Both the position numbers and the translations under genes were made by a program. The notes under the pieces were generated by a model. The model searched no databases and had not been told where the DNA came from. It worked only from the letters and a program-made list of their open reading frames with translations. A stretch of DNA of 64,000 nt from NCBI RefSeq assembly GCF_014926385.1, contig NZ_CP053291.1, forward strand, positions 1,364,001 to 1,428,000. The letters are read 5' to 3'. Of this stretch, positions 14,842 through 24,436 are shown one piece after another. Each line of letters begins with the position of its first letter. Position 1 is the stretch's first letter. The stretch is from Trueperella pecoris (GTDB taxonomy: Bacteria > Actinomycetota > Actinomycetes > Actinomycetales > Actinomycetaceae).

Positions 14842-17385
14842 ATGCCCGGGACAAACCTCACTCGCGCCGAGGCAGCTGAGCGCGCAGAACTTATCGCCAC
14901 CAAGGACTACCGAGTAGAACTCGACCTGACCGGCGAGGAAAACTTCCGTTCGGCAACCACCGTCCGCTTCTCAGCAAAGCCGGGCGCGTCTACCTTCATT
15001 GACCTCATCGCTGATTCCGTCCGGAAGATTACCCTCAACGGCATCGACCTTCCGCTGGAGTCATACGAAGATTCCCGCATCCGGCTGCCCAACCTCGCCC
15101 AGGACAACGAGCTTTATGTCGAGGCGATCTGCCCCTTCTCGCACACGGGTGAGGGCCTGCATCGCGCCGTCGATCCGGCCGACGGCAAGGTCTATCTCTA
15201 CTCGCAATTCGAGGTGCCCGATGCCCGGCGCATGTATGCCAACTTTGAGCAGCCGGATCTGAAGGCCGAGTTTACGTTCGTCGTCGACGCCCCGGAAGAT
15301 TGGAAGGTCTTCTCCGTTTCCCCGACGCCGGAACCCACCCCTCGCGGAAACGGCATCGCCCGCTGGGAGTTCACCCCCACCGAGCGCATCTCCACCTACC
15401 TTACCGCGATCGTCGCCGGCCCGTACGTCGGCGAGACCAGCACGTACACCTCCACCGATGGTCGGGAGATTCCGATGGGCGTTTACGCCCGCGCCTCGCT
15501 CGGCGAGTACCTAGACGCCCAGGAGTGCATCGACATCACGATCCAGGGCATGGAAGTGTTCGAAGACGAATTCGACGTCCCCTATCCGTTCCGCAAGTAT
15601 GATCAGATCTTCGTGCCCGAATTCAACGCCGGCGCTATGGAACACCCGGGCTGCGTGACGATCCTTGACGACTACGTCTTCCGTTCCCGCGCCACGGGCG
15701 CGCTGATCGAGCGTCGTGCCATCACGATCATCCACGAGCTGGCACACATGTGGTTCGGCGACCTGGTGACCATGAAGTGGTGGAACGACCTGTGGCTCAA
15801 CGAGTCCTTCGCGGAGTTCATGAGTCACGTCGCGACGGCGAAGAACACTGCCTGGACGGACGCGTGGGTGACGTTCAACGCTTCGGAAAAGGTGTGGGCG
15901 CAGGCTCAGGATCAGTTGCCTTCCACCCACCCGATCGCCGCGGAGATTCGCGACCTTGAAGACGTCATGGTCAACTTCGACGGCATCACCTATGGAAAGG
16001 GCGCCTCGGTCTTCCAGCAGCTCGTAGCCTACGTGGGCTACGCCGAGTTCATGGCGGGCGTATCCACCTATCTGAAGAAGAAGTCGTGGGGCAATGCCAC
16101 GCTCGACGACCTCTTGGTCGAGCTCGAGGCCGCCTCCGGCCGCGATCTTAAGCAGTGGTCGAAGCTGTGGCTCGAGGAGGCCGGCATCAACACGCTCTGG
16201 CCCGTCATCGACATGGACGGCGATGCGATTTCTTCCTTCGCCATCAAGCAGACCTGCGATCAGCACGCCTCGCTCCGTCCACACCGCATCGGCGTCGGCG
16301 GCTATTTGCTCGATGGAGATGCACTCGTTCAGGTCTTCCACCACGAACTGGACATCGATGGCGAGCTGACGGACGTTCCCGAGCTGTCCGGCGTCGTTCG
16401 CCCGGATCTCATCCTCATCAACGACGGCGACCTCGCCTACGCCAAGGTTCGCCTTGACGAGCGATCGGCCGCCACGGCGCGCGACCACATCAATGCGTTC
16501 ACGGACCGCCTGCCGCGCACGCTCGTCCTGGCCTCCATGTGGGACATGTGCCGCGACGCCGAGCTTCCCGCCTCGGACTACATCGAGCTCGCGCTCTCGG
16601 CGCTCGAAACCGAAGATCACGGCACGGTGCTGCGCTACCTGCTCTCCCAGCTCGAGACCGCCACAAACCTCTATTCGGCTCCCGCCCACCGCCAGGAGCT
16701 CAAGGACAAGGTCGCGGCCCGCCTGTTCGCCATCCTTGAGGGCACCGAGCCCGAATCGGATCGCCAGCTGCAGGTGGCGATGACGGCCGTGAATATGGCC
16801 CAGTCTGAGGAACAGCTCGCAACGATCGCCGGTTGGCTGTCAGACGAGGCCGTTCCCGCCGGCCTGTCCGTAGATGCCAACTTCCGTTGGGTGGTCCTTC
16901 GCCGACTCGCGGCGGCCGGTCGCGTAGGCGAGGAGGTCATCGAAACCGAGCTTGCCGAGCGTGATAACACCGCCTCTGGTGCCGCTGGGGCTGCTCGTGC
17001 TCGCGCCGCTATCTCCGATGCGGGTGCTAAGGAGCGCGCGTGGGAGGACATCATCGGCGGCAAGGTCTCCAACTCTGTGCAGCGCTCGCTGGCGTGGGGC
17101 TTCACTGAGGGCGACCCGGAGCTACTGCTCCCCTACGTCGAGCGCTTCTTTGACGAGATCGTCCATCAGTGGGAGGAGCGCACGCTGGAGTTCTCGCAGA
17201 ACTTCGTGAACCTCGTCTATCCCGCGCCGCTTAACGGACTGGGCCTGGGCGTGGACCTGGTGGCGCGCACCGAGCAGTGGCTCGCCGATCATTCCGACGC
17301 GGCACCTGCCCTGCGCCGTCTGGTCTCCGAGCGCCTGTCGAACGCTCAGCGCGCAGCGGCGGCACAGGCCCGCGACGCGGAGTAA
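14842..17385 (+). CDS. pepN: Aminopeptidase N (M1 family), 847 aa
   Basis: Zinc aminopeptidase removing N-terminal residues from peptides; cytosolic. The start ATG 14842 has GAAAGGA four bases upstream; the open frame runs 297 bases further upstream but there overlaps the broken gene and looks non-coding. Exopeptidase motif GAMEHPG near residue 264; zinc motif HELAHMWFGD from His298 with the downstream Glu in WLNESFAEF. The C-terminal ERAP1-like helical domain follows. Length matches actinobacterial PepN. It follows the divergent broken DsbA-like gene, an order common in actinobacteria. Confidence 0.97.
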   Translation: MPGTNLTRAEAAERAELIATKDYRVELDLTGEENFRSATTVRFSAKPGASTFIDLIADSVRKITLNGIDLPLESYEDSRIRLPNLAQDNELYVEAICPFSHTGEGLHRAVDPADGKVYLYSQFEVPDARRMYANFEQPDLKAEFTFVVDAPEDWKVFSVSPTPEPTPRGNGIARWEFTPTERISTYLTAIVAGPYVGETSTYTSTDGREIPMGVYARASLGEYLDAQECIDITIQGMEVFEDEFDVPYPFRKYDQIFVPEFNAGAMEHPGCVTILDDYVFRSRATGALIERRAITIIHELAHMWFGDLVTMKWWNDLWLNESFAEFMSHVATAKNTAWTDAWVTFNASEKVWAQAQDQLPSTHPIAAEIRDLEDVMVNFDGITYGKGASVFQQLVAYVGYAEFMAGVSTYLKKKSWGNATLDDLLVELEAASGRDLKQWSKLWLEEAGINTLWPVIDMDGDAISSFAIKQTCDQHASLRPHRIGVGGYLLDGDALVQVFHHELDIDGELTDVPELSGVVRPDLILINDGDLAYAKVRLDERSAATARDHINAFTDRLPRTLVLASMWDMCRDAELPASDYIELALSALETEDHGTVLRYLLSQLETATNLYSAPAHRQELKDKVAARLFAILEGTEPESDRQLQVAMTAVNMAQSEEQLATIAGWLSDEAVPAGLSVDANFRWVVLRRLAAAGRVGEEVIETELAERDNTASGAAGAARARAAISDAGAKERAWEDIIGGKVSNSVQRSLAWGFTEGDPELLLPYVERFFDEIVHQWEERTLEFSQNFVNLVYPAPLNGLGLGVDLVARTEQWLADHSDAAPALRRLVSERLSNAQRAAAAQARDAE

Positions 17386-17416
17386 TCGAACGCAGTTATC
17401 GACGTCGGGCAATTTT

Positions 17417-17460
17417 ATCCACGGGGTGTCGAAGTCCAGTTGCTTCCACACCCCGTGGAT
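17417..17460. terminator. Hairpin after pepN
   Basis: ATCCACGGGGTGT and ACACCCCGTGGAT form a perfect 13-bp stem with an 18-base loop between pepN and the Tag-like gene. No strong T run on either side. Confidence 0.65.
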
Positions 17461-17489
17461 CTCGCGTTCTTCCCTCCAGGCTCATCTTC

Positions 17490-17495
17490 TACGAT
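17490..17495 (+). promoter_or_regulatory. -10 box of the leaderless Tag-like gene
   Basis: TACGAT, then GAGTCC, then the ATG at 17502; no Shine-Dalgarno is present. The spacing equals that at pepO and rpiB. Confidence 0.45.
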
Positions 17496-17501
17496 GAGTC
17501 C

Positions 17502-18023
17502 ATGAACAACATCCACCGCCCCCAGTGGGCATCTTCGGACCTGCTGCGCGCCTACTACGACGACGAGTGGGGATTTCCCGTCAGGGACAGCGCCGCCGTC
17601 TACGAACGCATCGTTCTTGAGGGCTTCCAGGCGGGGCTGTCATGGGAGACCGTGCTTCGCAAAAGGGAGGCGCTACGCGAAGCGTTCGCCCATTTTGAGC
17701 CCCGCACGGTGGCCGCCTTTACCGACGACGACGTCGCCCGGCTCCTCGCCGATCCGCGCCTCATTCGCAACGAAAAGAAGATACGGGCGGCCATGACCAA
17801 CGCTCAAGCGGTCGTCCGAATGGAGGATGCTGGAGAATCGTTGGCGGAACTGGTGTGGTCGTTCGCGCCGGATGATAGCTATGGCGAGGGCCCGCAGGCG
17901 AGCCGGTCGCCGGAGTCGCTTGCCCTGGCAAAAGAGCTCAAGAGGCGAGGCTTTACCTTCGTCGGACCCGTGACGATGTTTGCGCTCATGCAGGCAATCG
18001 GCATCTACGCACACCGGCTGTAG
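17502..18023 (+). CDS. DNA-3-methyladenine glycosylase I-like protein, 173 aa
   Basis: Base-excision-repair glycosylase family removing 3-methyladenine. Family features are YYDDEWGFPVRD (residues 17-28), LEGFQAGLSWETVLRKREALREAF, then RLIRNEKKIRAAMTNAQAV, then LAKELKRRGFTFVGPVTMFALMQAIG. The protein lacks the zinc-snap ligands of E. coli Tag. No Cys occurs near the N-terminus, the His of YHDxEWG is Tyr, and the C-terminal VNDHxxxC segment is replaced by a short IYAHRL end. It may be a zinc-free variant or a slightly truncated one. The ATG is set by the -10 box six bases upstream. Confidence 0.85.
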   Translation: MNNIHRPQWASSDLLRAYYDDEWGFPVRDSAAVYERIVLEGFQAGLSWETVLRKREALREAFAHFEPRTVAAFTDDDVARLLADPRLIRNEKKIRAAMTNAQAVVRMEDAGESLAELVWSFAPDDSYGEGPQASRSPESLALAKELKRRGFTFVGPVTMFALMQAIGIYAHRL

Positions 18024-18097
18024 CGGGGCTGCTAGAAGCGGCGATGGCCGCATCCACGGCCGGGCTAACCGAGTACCGCCAGCGAGTATCGGGGTGC

Positions 18098-18355
18098 CTA
18101 GAGCAGGTCTGGATCCTTGGGCTCCCCAAAGACGCGCTCGCTGAGGTCACAACCGGTCTGCTCGGCGTCGGGACCGAGGATGAGTTGGACGGCGCGCCTC
18201 TGAACGACGATCCCAACGGCTCCCATGCGCGCAAGGGAGGGCTTGTCAACGAGATCCTTGTTGACTACCCCTACGCGCACACGTGTCAGCGCGTTTTCGA
18301 TCTTGCGGATATTCTCCTCCCCGCCTAGGGCGGCCAGGAGCTCCTCGATATTCAT
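18098..18355 (-). CDS. PTS EIIB-like protein lacking the phosphorylated cysteine, 85 aa
   Basis: Start ATG 18355 with GAAAGG six bases upstream. The protein matches the glucose-type EIIB fold: LLAALGGEENIRKIENALTR, then VRVGVVNKDLVDKPSLARMGAVGIVV, then VQLILGPDAEQ. In EIIB the motif is xCxTRLR with the phosphorylated Cys before the conserved TR; here it reads NALTRVR, with GCG (Ala) at that place, so phosphotransfer by the usual route is impossible. A Cys appears only near residue 71 (TGCDL). It stands alone, without EIIC or EIIA genes nearby, after malQ in the same direction. A regulatory or degenerate role is inferred. Confidence 0.8.
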   Translation of the reverse strand: MNIEELLAALGGEENIRKIENALTRVRVGVVNKDLVDKPSLARMGAVGIVVQRRAVQLILGPDAEQTGCDLSERVFGEPKDPDLL

Positions 18356-18427
18356 GTCAACCTTTCGTTTCCCTGCCAATCTCTGGCGGGGCTCTTCGAC
18401 CAGCGACGAGCGCTAACCGGCAAGATT

Positions 18428-18465
18428 CTGCAGGCGCCGACGAGCCACGGCGTCGGCACCTGCAG
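18428..18465 (-). terminator. Hairpin after malQ
   Basis: CTGCAGG-c-GCCGACG / CGTCGGC-a-CCTGCAG stem directly abutting the malQ stop codon; only a weak T tract on the minus strand. Confidence 0.65.
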
Positions 18466-20604
18466 CTAGATACGAGCGTCGCGCAGTTCGTGAGTAAACG
18501 CGGCAACGAGCGACTGCAAGCGCGGATTCTTCGCTAGATCCTCCACCAGGACGACCTTTTCAGTCCCGTCCGCCATCGGCACCCGCCAGTTCGGGTATTC
18601 CTGATCGGTGCCCGGCTGGTTTTGCGCTCGGCGCTCACCGACGGCGTTGACGAGCGAAATCTGAATGATCGGCGCCGGGGTCTGCGCAACATAGTTGTGC
18701 AGTGCCTCAACGATCTCTCGCTCCGAGGGCGAATCGCCAATCAGACCGTGCTCGCGCAGGCGGTGCATGACGCGCTCGCGCTCCTCGTCGGCTTCGGCAC
18801 GCACTTCCTCCACGGGCTTGACCAACAGCCCCAGGCTCTCGCGAAGGTCGACGTGTTCGCCCGCAAGATATCCCGCGGCTGGTGGAAGATCGTGAGTGTC
18901 AACCGAGACCATGGCATCCGAGCGGAATTCCTCCGGGTGGATCGGCCATCCCGATTCGTCCTTCTCGAACCAGAACACAGACGTGCCGAAGATGCCACGC
19001 TCGCGCAGGTACTCGCGCACCCACGGCTCAACCGTGCCAAGATCTTCGCCGACGACGATGACGCCCGCCCGATGCGCCTCAAGGAGGAGGACGCCGACCA
19101 TCGCCTCATGGTTGAAGCGAACATAAGTTCCCTCGGTCGGGGCAGACCCCTCCGGAATCCACCACAGGCGGAACAAGCCCATGATGTGGTCAACGCGCAG
19201 GAGGCCGGCGTGGCGCATGACCGTGCGTGCCATGTCACGCAGCGGCGCGTAGTCCATCTCCTCGAGGGTATCCGGGCGCCACGGCGGCTGGGACCAGTTC
19301 TGGCCCTGCTGGTTGTACATGTCCGGCGGCGCGCCCACGCCAATGCCCTTCGCAAAGGCATTCGGCAGCATCCACACATCTGCGCCAGTGGGATGGACGC
19401 CGACGGCGAGATCGTGGGAGATTCCGATGCGCATGCCAGCCATGTGAGACTCTTCCTGAGCCTTGCTCAGCTGTTCGTCCATCACCCACTGCAACCACGC
19501 CCAGAAGTCCACGCGATTAGCAAGCTCGCGGCGCTCGCGTGCCACGTAGGGCGAGTTAATGTCGCGCAACTGAGGCGGGAATTCGTTGCCATACTTCTCC
19601 ACCAAGGCACACCACAGCGCGAAGTCTTCCAGTCCCTGGCCCTCCATCGCACGGAAACGTTCGAAGTCGCGCTGGCGCGCCTGCGAACGGCCCGCTGCGA
19701 AAATCACGTCAAGCGCCTCGCGCTTGGCCTTCCATGCGGCGTCGCGATCGATGAGGTTGTTCTCAAGGGAGAACTTCTTGACGTTCTCGCTCGCCCAGGT
19801 GACGAGCGAACGCTGCGGGCCCGACATGTAGGCGACCTCGCGAATATCCTCCGGCCGGATATACATCGGATTAAAGAAGCGGCGAGTCACCGGCAGGTAG
19901 GGAGAGGGTGACATCGGTTCGATCGGCTCGGCCGCGTGCAAGGGATTGACCAGGAGGAAGTCTGCGCCGAGATCGCCAAACAGCGAACCCATCTCGGCAA
20001 GGTCGGCGGTGTCGCCGATCCCCCACGACTCGCGAGAACGAGTCGAATAGAGCTGGGCCATCATGCCCCAGGCGCGTCCGCGTAGCCTGGCTTCGACGTC
20101 AAGACGGGTCGGAGTCACGATGAGGGTTGCTTCCTCCTCGCGGATCTCGTTGCCGTAGTCCACGCGGGCACGCAGGATGTGATAGCCCAACGGCGTGCCG
20201 GTCGGAATGACGAAGGAAGCCTGCCCGATCAAAACGCCGTCAATCTCGCGCGGCTGGGAATAGTCGTCAATCTGGCGCGCCCCCATCGTGCTGCCATCCT
20301 CAGTCACGATGTCCACGCGCACGGCGCAACCGTGGGGCACGTGGACCTGGAAAGGAGTCTCACGGTCATTACGCGCAACCGTGCACGGCGGGAGCACGCG
20401 GCGCCACGGGCGGTCAACACGGGCACGCAACTCGGCCTGGATCGTCTCATCCGTCGAGGCATCCACGCCCATCGCCCGCAGGACCGAAATCAAAGTTGAG
20501 GTGGAGACTTCGCAGAAAGTACCGTCGAAATCCCAAAAATCCAGCGCGACACCATAGCTGTCAGCAAGAGCCTCGAGCAGATCGCGGTTTACCTCGTGCG
20601 TCAT
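18466..20604 (-). CDS. malQ: 4-alpha-glucanotransferase (amylomaltase), 712 aa
   Basis: Transfers alpha-1,4-glucan segments in maltodextrin and glycogen metabolism; GH77, cytosolic. GAGGAG five bases before the ATG. GH77 landmarks are WGIGDTADLAEM (start of the barrel), FLLVNPLHA, SPSPYLPVTRRFFNPMYI, the nucleophile region GLLRVDHIMGLFRLWWIPEG, the acid/base VVGEDLGTV, and VSVDTHDLPPAAGYL. An N-terminal region of about 180 residues with beta-sandwich character precedes the barrel, as in other actinobacterial MalQ proteins of this length. No mal transport genes are adjacent. Confidence 0.96.
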   Translation of the reverse strand: MTHEVNRDLLEALADSYGVALDFWDFDGTFCEVSTSTLISVLRAMGVDASTDETIQAELRARVDRPWRRVLPPCTVARNDRETPFQVHVPHGCAVRVDIVTEDGSTMGARQIDDYSQPREIDGVLIGQASFVIPTGTPLGYHILRARVDYGNEIREEEATLIVTPTRLDVEARLRGRAWGMMAQLYSTRSRESWGIGDTADLAEMGSLFGDLGADFLLVNPLHAAEPIEPMSPSPYLPVTRRFFNPMYIRPEDIREVAYMSGPQRSLVTWASENVKKFSLENNLIDRDAAWKAKREALDVIFAAGRSQARQRDFERFRAMEGQGLEDFALWCALVEKYGNEFPPQLRDINSPYVARERRELANRVDFWAWLQWVMDEQLSKAQEESHMAGMRIGISHDLAVGVHPTGADVWMLPNAFAKGIGVGAPPDMYNQQGQNWSQPPWRPDTLEEMDYAPLRDMARTVMRHAGLLRVDHIMGLFRLWWIPEGSAPTEGTYVRFNHEAMVGVLLLEAHRAGVIVVGEDLGTVEPWVREYLRERGIFGTSVFWFEKDESGWPIHPEEFRSDAMVSVDTHDLPPAAGYLAGEHVDLRESLGLLVKPVEEVRAEADEERERVMHRLREHGLIGDSPSEREIVEALHNYVAQTPAPIIQISLVNAVGERRAQNQPGTDQEYPNWRVPMADGTEKVVLVEDLAKNPRLQSLVAAFTHELRDARI

Positions 20605-20677
20605 TGCATCTCCTCTATCACGTAGCTAATCCAATTTTGCCAGAACACAAACTGTTTGCGGAAACTCCCTGAGGACT

Positions 20678-20705
20678 TTGCAAACTTACCCGGACGTAAC
20701 ATAAT
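20678..20705 (+). promoter_or_regulatory. Promoter of tesB
   Basis: TTGCAA (20678-20683), a 16-base spacer and CATAAT (20700-20705), about 38 bases before the tesB ATG and pointing toward it. Confidence 0.45.
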
Positions 20706-20742
20706 TGTGTGGGACAGACAACAGACATGAAAGCCAAAGAAT

Positions 20743-21651
20743 ATGCCGTATTTACCAGTGCCCGAGACCTCTGACGAGCCCCTGTCGTCCGTGCTACGGA
20801 CCCTGACTATGAAAGAGCGCGAACCAGGCTCCTACGTGGGAAGTAACCTTGACCAGCTCTCCGGCAGAGTCTACGGTGGCCAGGTTTTCGCCCAAGCAGT
20901 CGTTGCTGCTCACGCCACGGTCGGAAATGAATACCGCAACCGGGAGATTCACTCTATCACCGCCGCCTTCCTTCGCCCCGGCCGACTCGATGTACCCACG
21001 CAGTTTGACGTCGAAGAGGTCCTCGACGGCCGGTCCTTCTCGACGCGCCGCGTGCACGCCTCACAGGAGGGAAAGACGATACTCTCCGCCCGTGCGTCGT
21101 TCCAAGAAGTCCAGCCCGGCGTGGAGCACGAAACCGCTATGCCGCAGGCACCCGACCCAGAGTCCTTACCCTCCTCTGTCTGCTACTTCGCCAACATGGA
21201 TCACCCGCTCGGGACGGCGATGAACACCACCAACGCCACCGACATGCGACACGTGGGCGGGCCCATCTGGGTCAAGCCCGTTCCCCCGACCGAGGACGCC
21301 ACCCTGATTTGGTTCCGGCTGCGCAATCCCATGCCTGCGGGAAGTTCTCAACTGATGCATCGAGCGTTGCTGGCCTATGCGACGGATCAGTTCATGCTCG
21401 AACCGGTCATGCGGCGTCACGGCATGTACTGGATGAGCCCAGATATTTCCCTCGCCACTCTTGACCACGCCATTTGGTGGCATCGCGACGTCGACATGTC
21501 GGACTGGATCCTTGCCGAGCTGACCTCGCCCAGCGCACAAGGCGGGCGCGGGCTCTCGCTCGCTCGCTTTTTCCAGCAGGGGCGTCACGTGGCGACCATG
21601 TCGCAGGAGGGCATGGTCCGCACACGTCGAAGCACGACGCCGGCGGCGTAA
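20743..21651 (+). CDS. tesB: Acyl-CoA thioesterase II
   Basis: Hydrolyses acyl-CoA to free fatty acid and CoA. 302 residues, a double hot-dog protein. N-terminal hot dog with VYGGQVFAQAVVAA and HSITAAFLRPGRLDVPTQFDVE and RSFSTRRVHASQ; C-terminal hot dog with HRALLAYATDQFMLEPVM, SLDHAIW-type segment LATLDHAIWWHRDVDMSDW, and SARGL-type QGGRGLSLARFFQQGRHVATMSQEGMVR. The conserved Asp, Thr/Ser and Gln triad positions lie in those last segments. No convincing Shine-Dalgarno; ATG 20743 is the first in frame after the promoter. Confidence 0.95.
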   Translation: MPYLPVPETSDEPLSSVLRTLTMKEREPGSYVGSNLDQLSGRVYGGQVFAQAVVAAHATVGNEYRNREIHSITAAFLRPGRLDVPTQFDVEEVLDGRSFSTRRVHASQEGKTILSARASFQEVQPGVEHETAMPQAPDPESLPSSVCYFANMDHPLGTAMNTTNATDMRHVGGPIWVKPVPPTEDATLIWFRLRNPMPAGSSQLMHRALLAYATDQFMLEPVMRRHGMYWMSPDISLATLDHAIWWHRDVDMSDWILAELTSPSAQGGRGLSLARFFQQGRHVATMSQEGMVRTRRSTTPAA

Positions 21652-21682
21652 TACCTGCCGACTCAGATGGTCGGCACGCCGG

Positions 21683-21720
21683 CGGCGCACTTCTCCACTC
21701 GCGGCGCACTTCTCCACTCG
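21683..21720 (+). repeat. Tandem 19-bp repeat after tesB
   Basis: Two perfect copies of cggcgcacttctccactcg, followed by a third partial copy (cggcgcac) that runs into a large palindrome. No coding potential is seen. Confidence 0.8.
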
Positions 21721-21721
21721 C

Positions 21722-21753
21722 GGCGCACCTTAAACCCGGGTTTAAGGTGCGCC
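21722..21753. terminator. 32-bp perfect palindrome between tesB and ettA
   Basis: GGCGCACCTTAAACCC joined directly to its reverse complement, with no unpaired loop. It lies between two convergent genes and is followed by two copies of gtgcgccgttaagcgt. It could be a bidirectional terminator as RNA, although a zero-base loop and missing T runs are unusual. Confidence 0.6.
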
Positions 21754-21838
21754 GTTAAGCGTGAGGTGCGCCGTTAAGCGTAAGGTGTGTCGTGGCAACC
21801 GAGCGCCAACTACTCAACGCCGAGCGCGGCCCGGCCGA

Positions 21839-23521
<1,683 letters not shown>

Positions 23522-23590
23522 AATTCTCCCATTGTTCGCTTGCTGGTTCTCAATTCCACCACCAAGCCTAATTTATTGGGAACAAACGGC

Positions 23591-23634
23591 AAAGGCCCGC
23601 GCCTGGGCGTTTGATCACCCGGCGCGGGTTTTCG
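23591..23634 (-). terminator. Terminator after ssb
   Basis: CCCGCGCC / GGCGCGGG stem with inner GGG/CCC, next to the ssb stop codon. T-rich tracts lie on both sides (TTTT on plus, CCTTTGCCGTTTG on minus). Confidence 0.75.
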
Positions 23635-24288
23635 CTATGCCACCGCCTCGCTCACCTCCCGTTCGAGATCGGCCTCAATCTCGACCCCGTCCGCGCGCTC
23701 TTCGCCGAATCCGCCCGGAGCATCGGCCTCAGCCCCAGCCTCGACGCCGTCCGCACCCGCTTCGCCGAAACCACGCGCAACATCCGCATCAGCCTCGCCG
23801 ACGCCGACCGACGTGCCATCTTCGGCGTCGTTCCCGGATCGCTCAGCCTGCGTCGCTAGCCCCTGCCCGTCTGGGGAGGTACGCCACTGGTCGGTCTCGT
23901 CCGGGTTGGCGATCCGCATGACGCGCACGTAGTTCGCCATGCCCGCGCTGATTTCGACGCCGATGGAATCGGCAACGATGACGAGTTCGTTGTGAACCAC
24001 CCCGTCCTTGTCCGACCATTGGCGAGTGCTGAGCTTGCCGCGCACGATCACCGGCGTGCCCTTGCCCAACGAGCTGGCGGCGTTGTAGGCGAGATTCCCG
24101 TAGGAACGCACCGAAAACCAGGTGGTTATCCCGTCCTGATATTCCCCTTCGGCGCGGCTGTAATAGCGCGGGGTCACTCCCACGCGGAACGTGGTGGCCA
24201 TCCTCGAGCCCGTAACCTTGGGATCCTTCGGGTAGTGGCGGGGAGCTCCGCCCACCCAGCCACGGATTGTCATGATCGTGTCGTTCAT
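23635..24288 (-). CDS. Single-stranded DNA-binding protein paralogue, 217 aa
   Basis: OB-fold ssDNA-binding protein. Start MNDTIMTIRGWVGG has AAGGAGAA three bases upstream. OB fold over residues 1-120: ATTFRVGVTPRYYSR, TTWFSVRSYGNLAYNAASSLGKGTPVIVRGKLSTRQW, VHNELVIVADSIG. The C-terminal 90 residues are Gly/Ala/Glu/Asp-rich, with partial repeats (EAGADGVEAGAEADAPGGFG, then EERADGVEIEADLE). The tail ends EVSEAVA and lacks the acidic DDDIPF-like tip through which housekeeping SSB recruits partners. So this is probably a second SSB, for example for recombination or competence, and not the main replication protein, which is not in this window. Confidence 0.88.
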   Translation of the reverse strand: MNDTIMTIRGWVGGAPRHYPKDPKVTGSRMATTFRVGVTPRYYSRAEGEYQDGITTWFSVRSYGNLAYNAASSLGKGTPVIVRGKLSTRQWSDKDGVVHNELVIVADSIGVEISAGMANYVRVMRIANPDETDQWRTSPDGQGLATQAERSGNDAEDGTSVGVGEADADVARGFGEAGADGVEAGAEADAPGGFGEERADGVEIEADLEREVSEAVA

Positions 24289-24436
24289 TAGTTCTCCTTT
24301 GTTGGAAAGTGGTATGAACGACTTTGCCAATCTCGCGCGATTCGTGCGTCGCGCTACCCGCCAAATGTGGATTGTGCGCGACCCGAGGCTATTGTGGAGA
24401 ACTTTTCCGCATCCCATTAACCCGAGAAAACCGCTT

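Noticed and set aside
18622-19911. 429-codon plus-strand frame opposite malQ
   Set aside because: malQ has all GH77 motifs; the opposite frame has none and no start signal.
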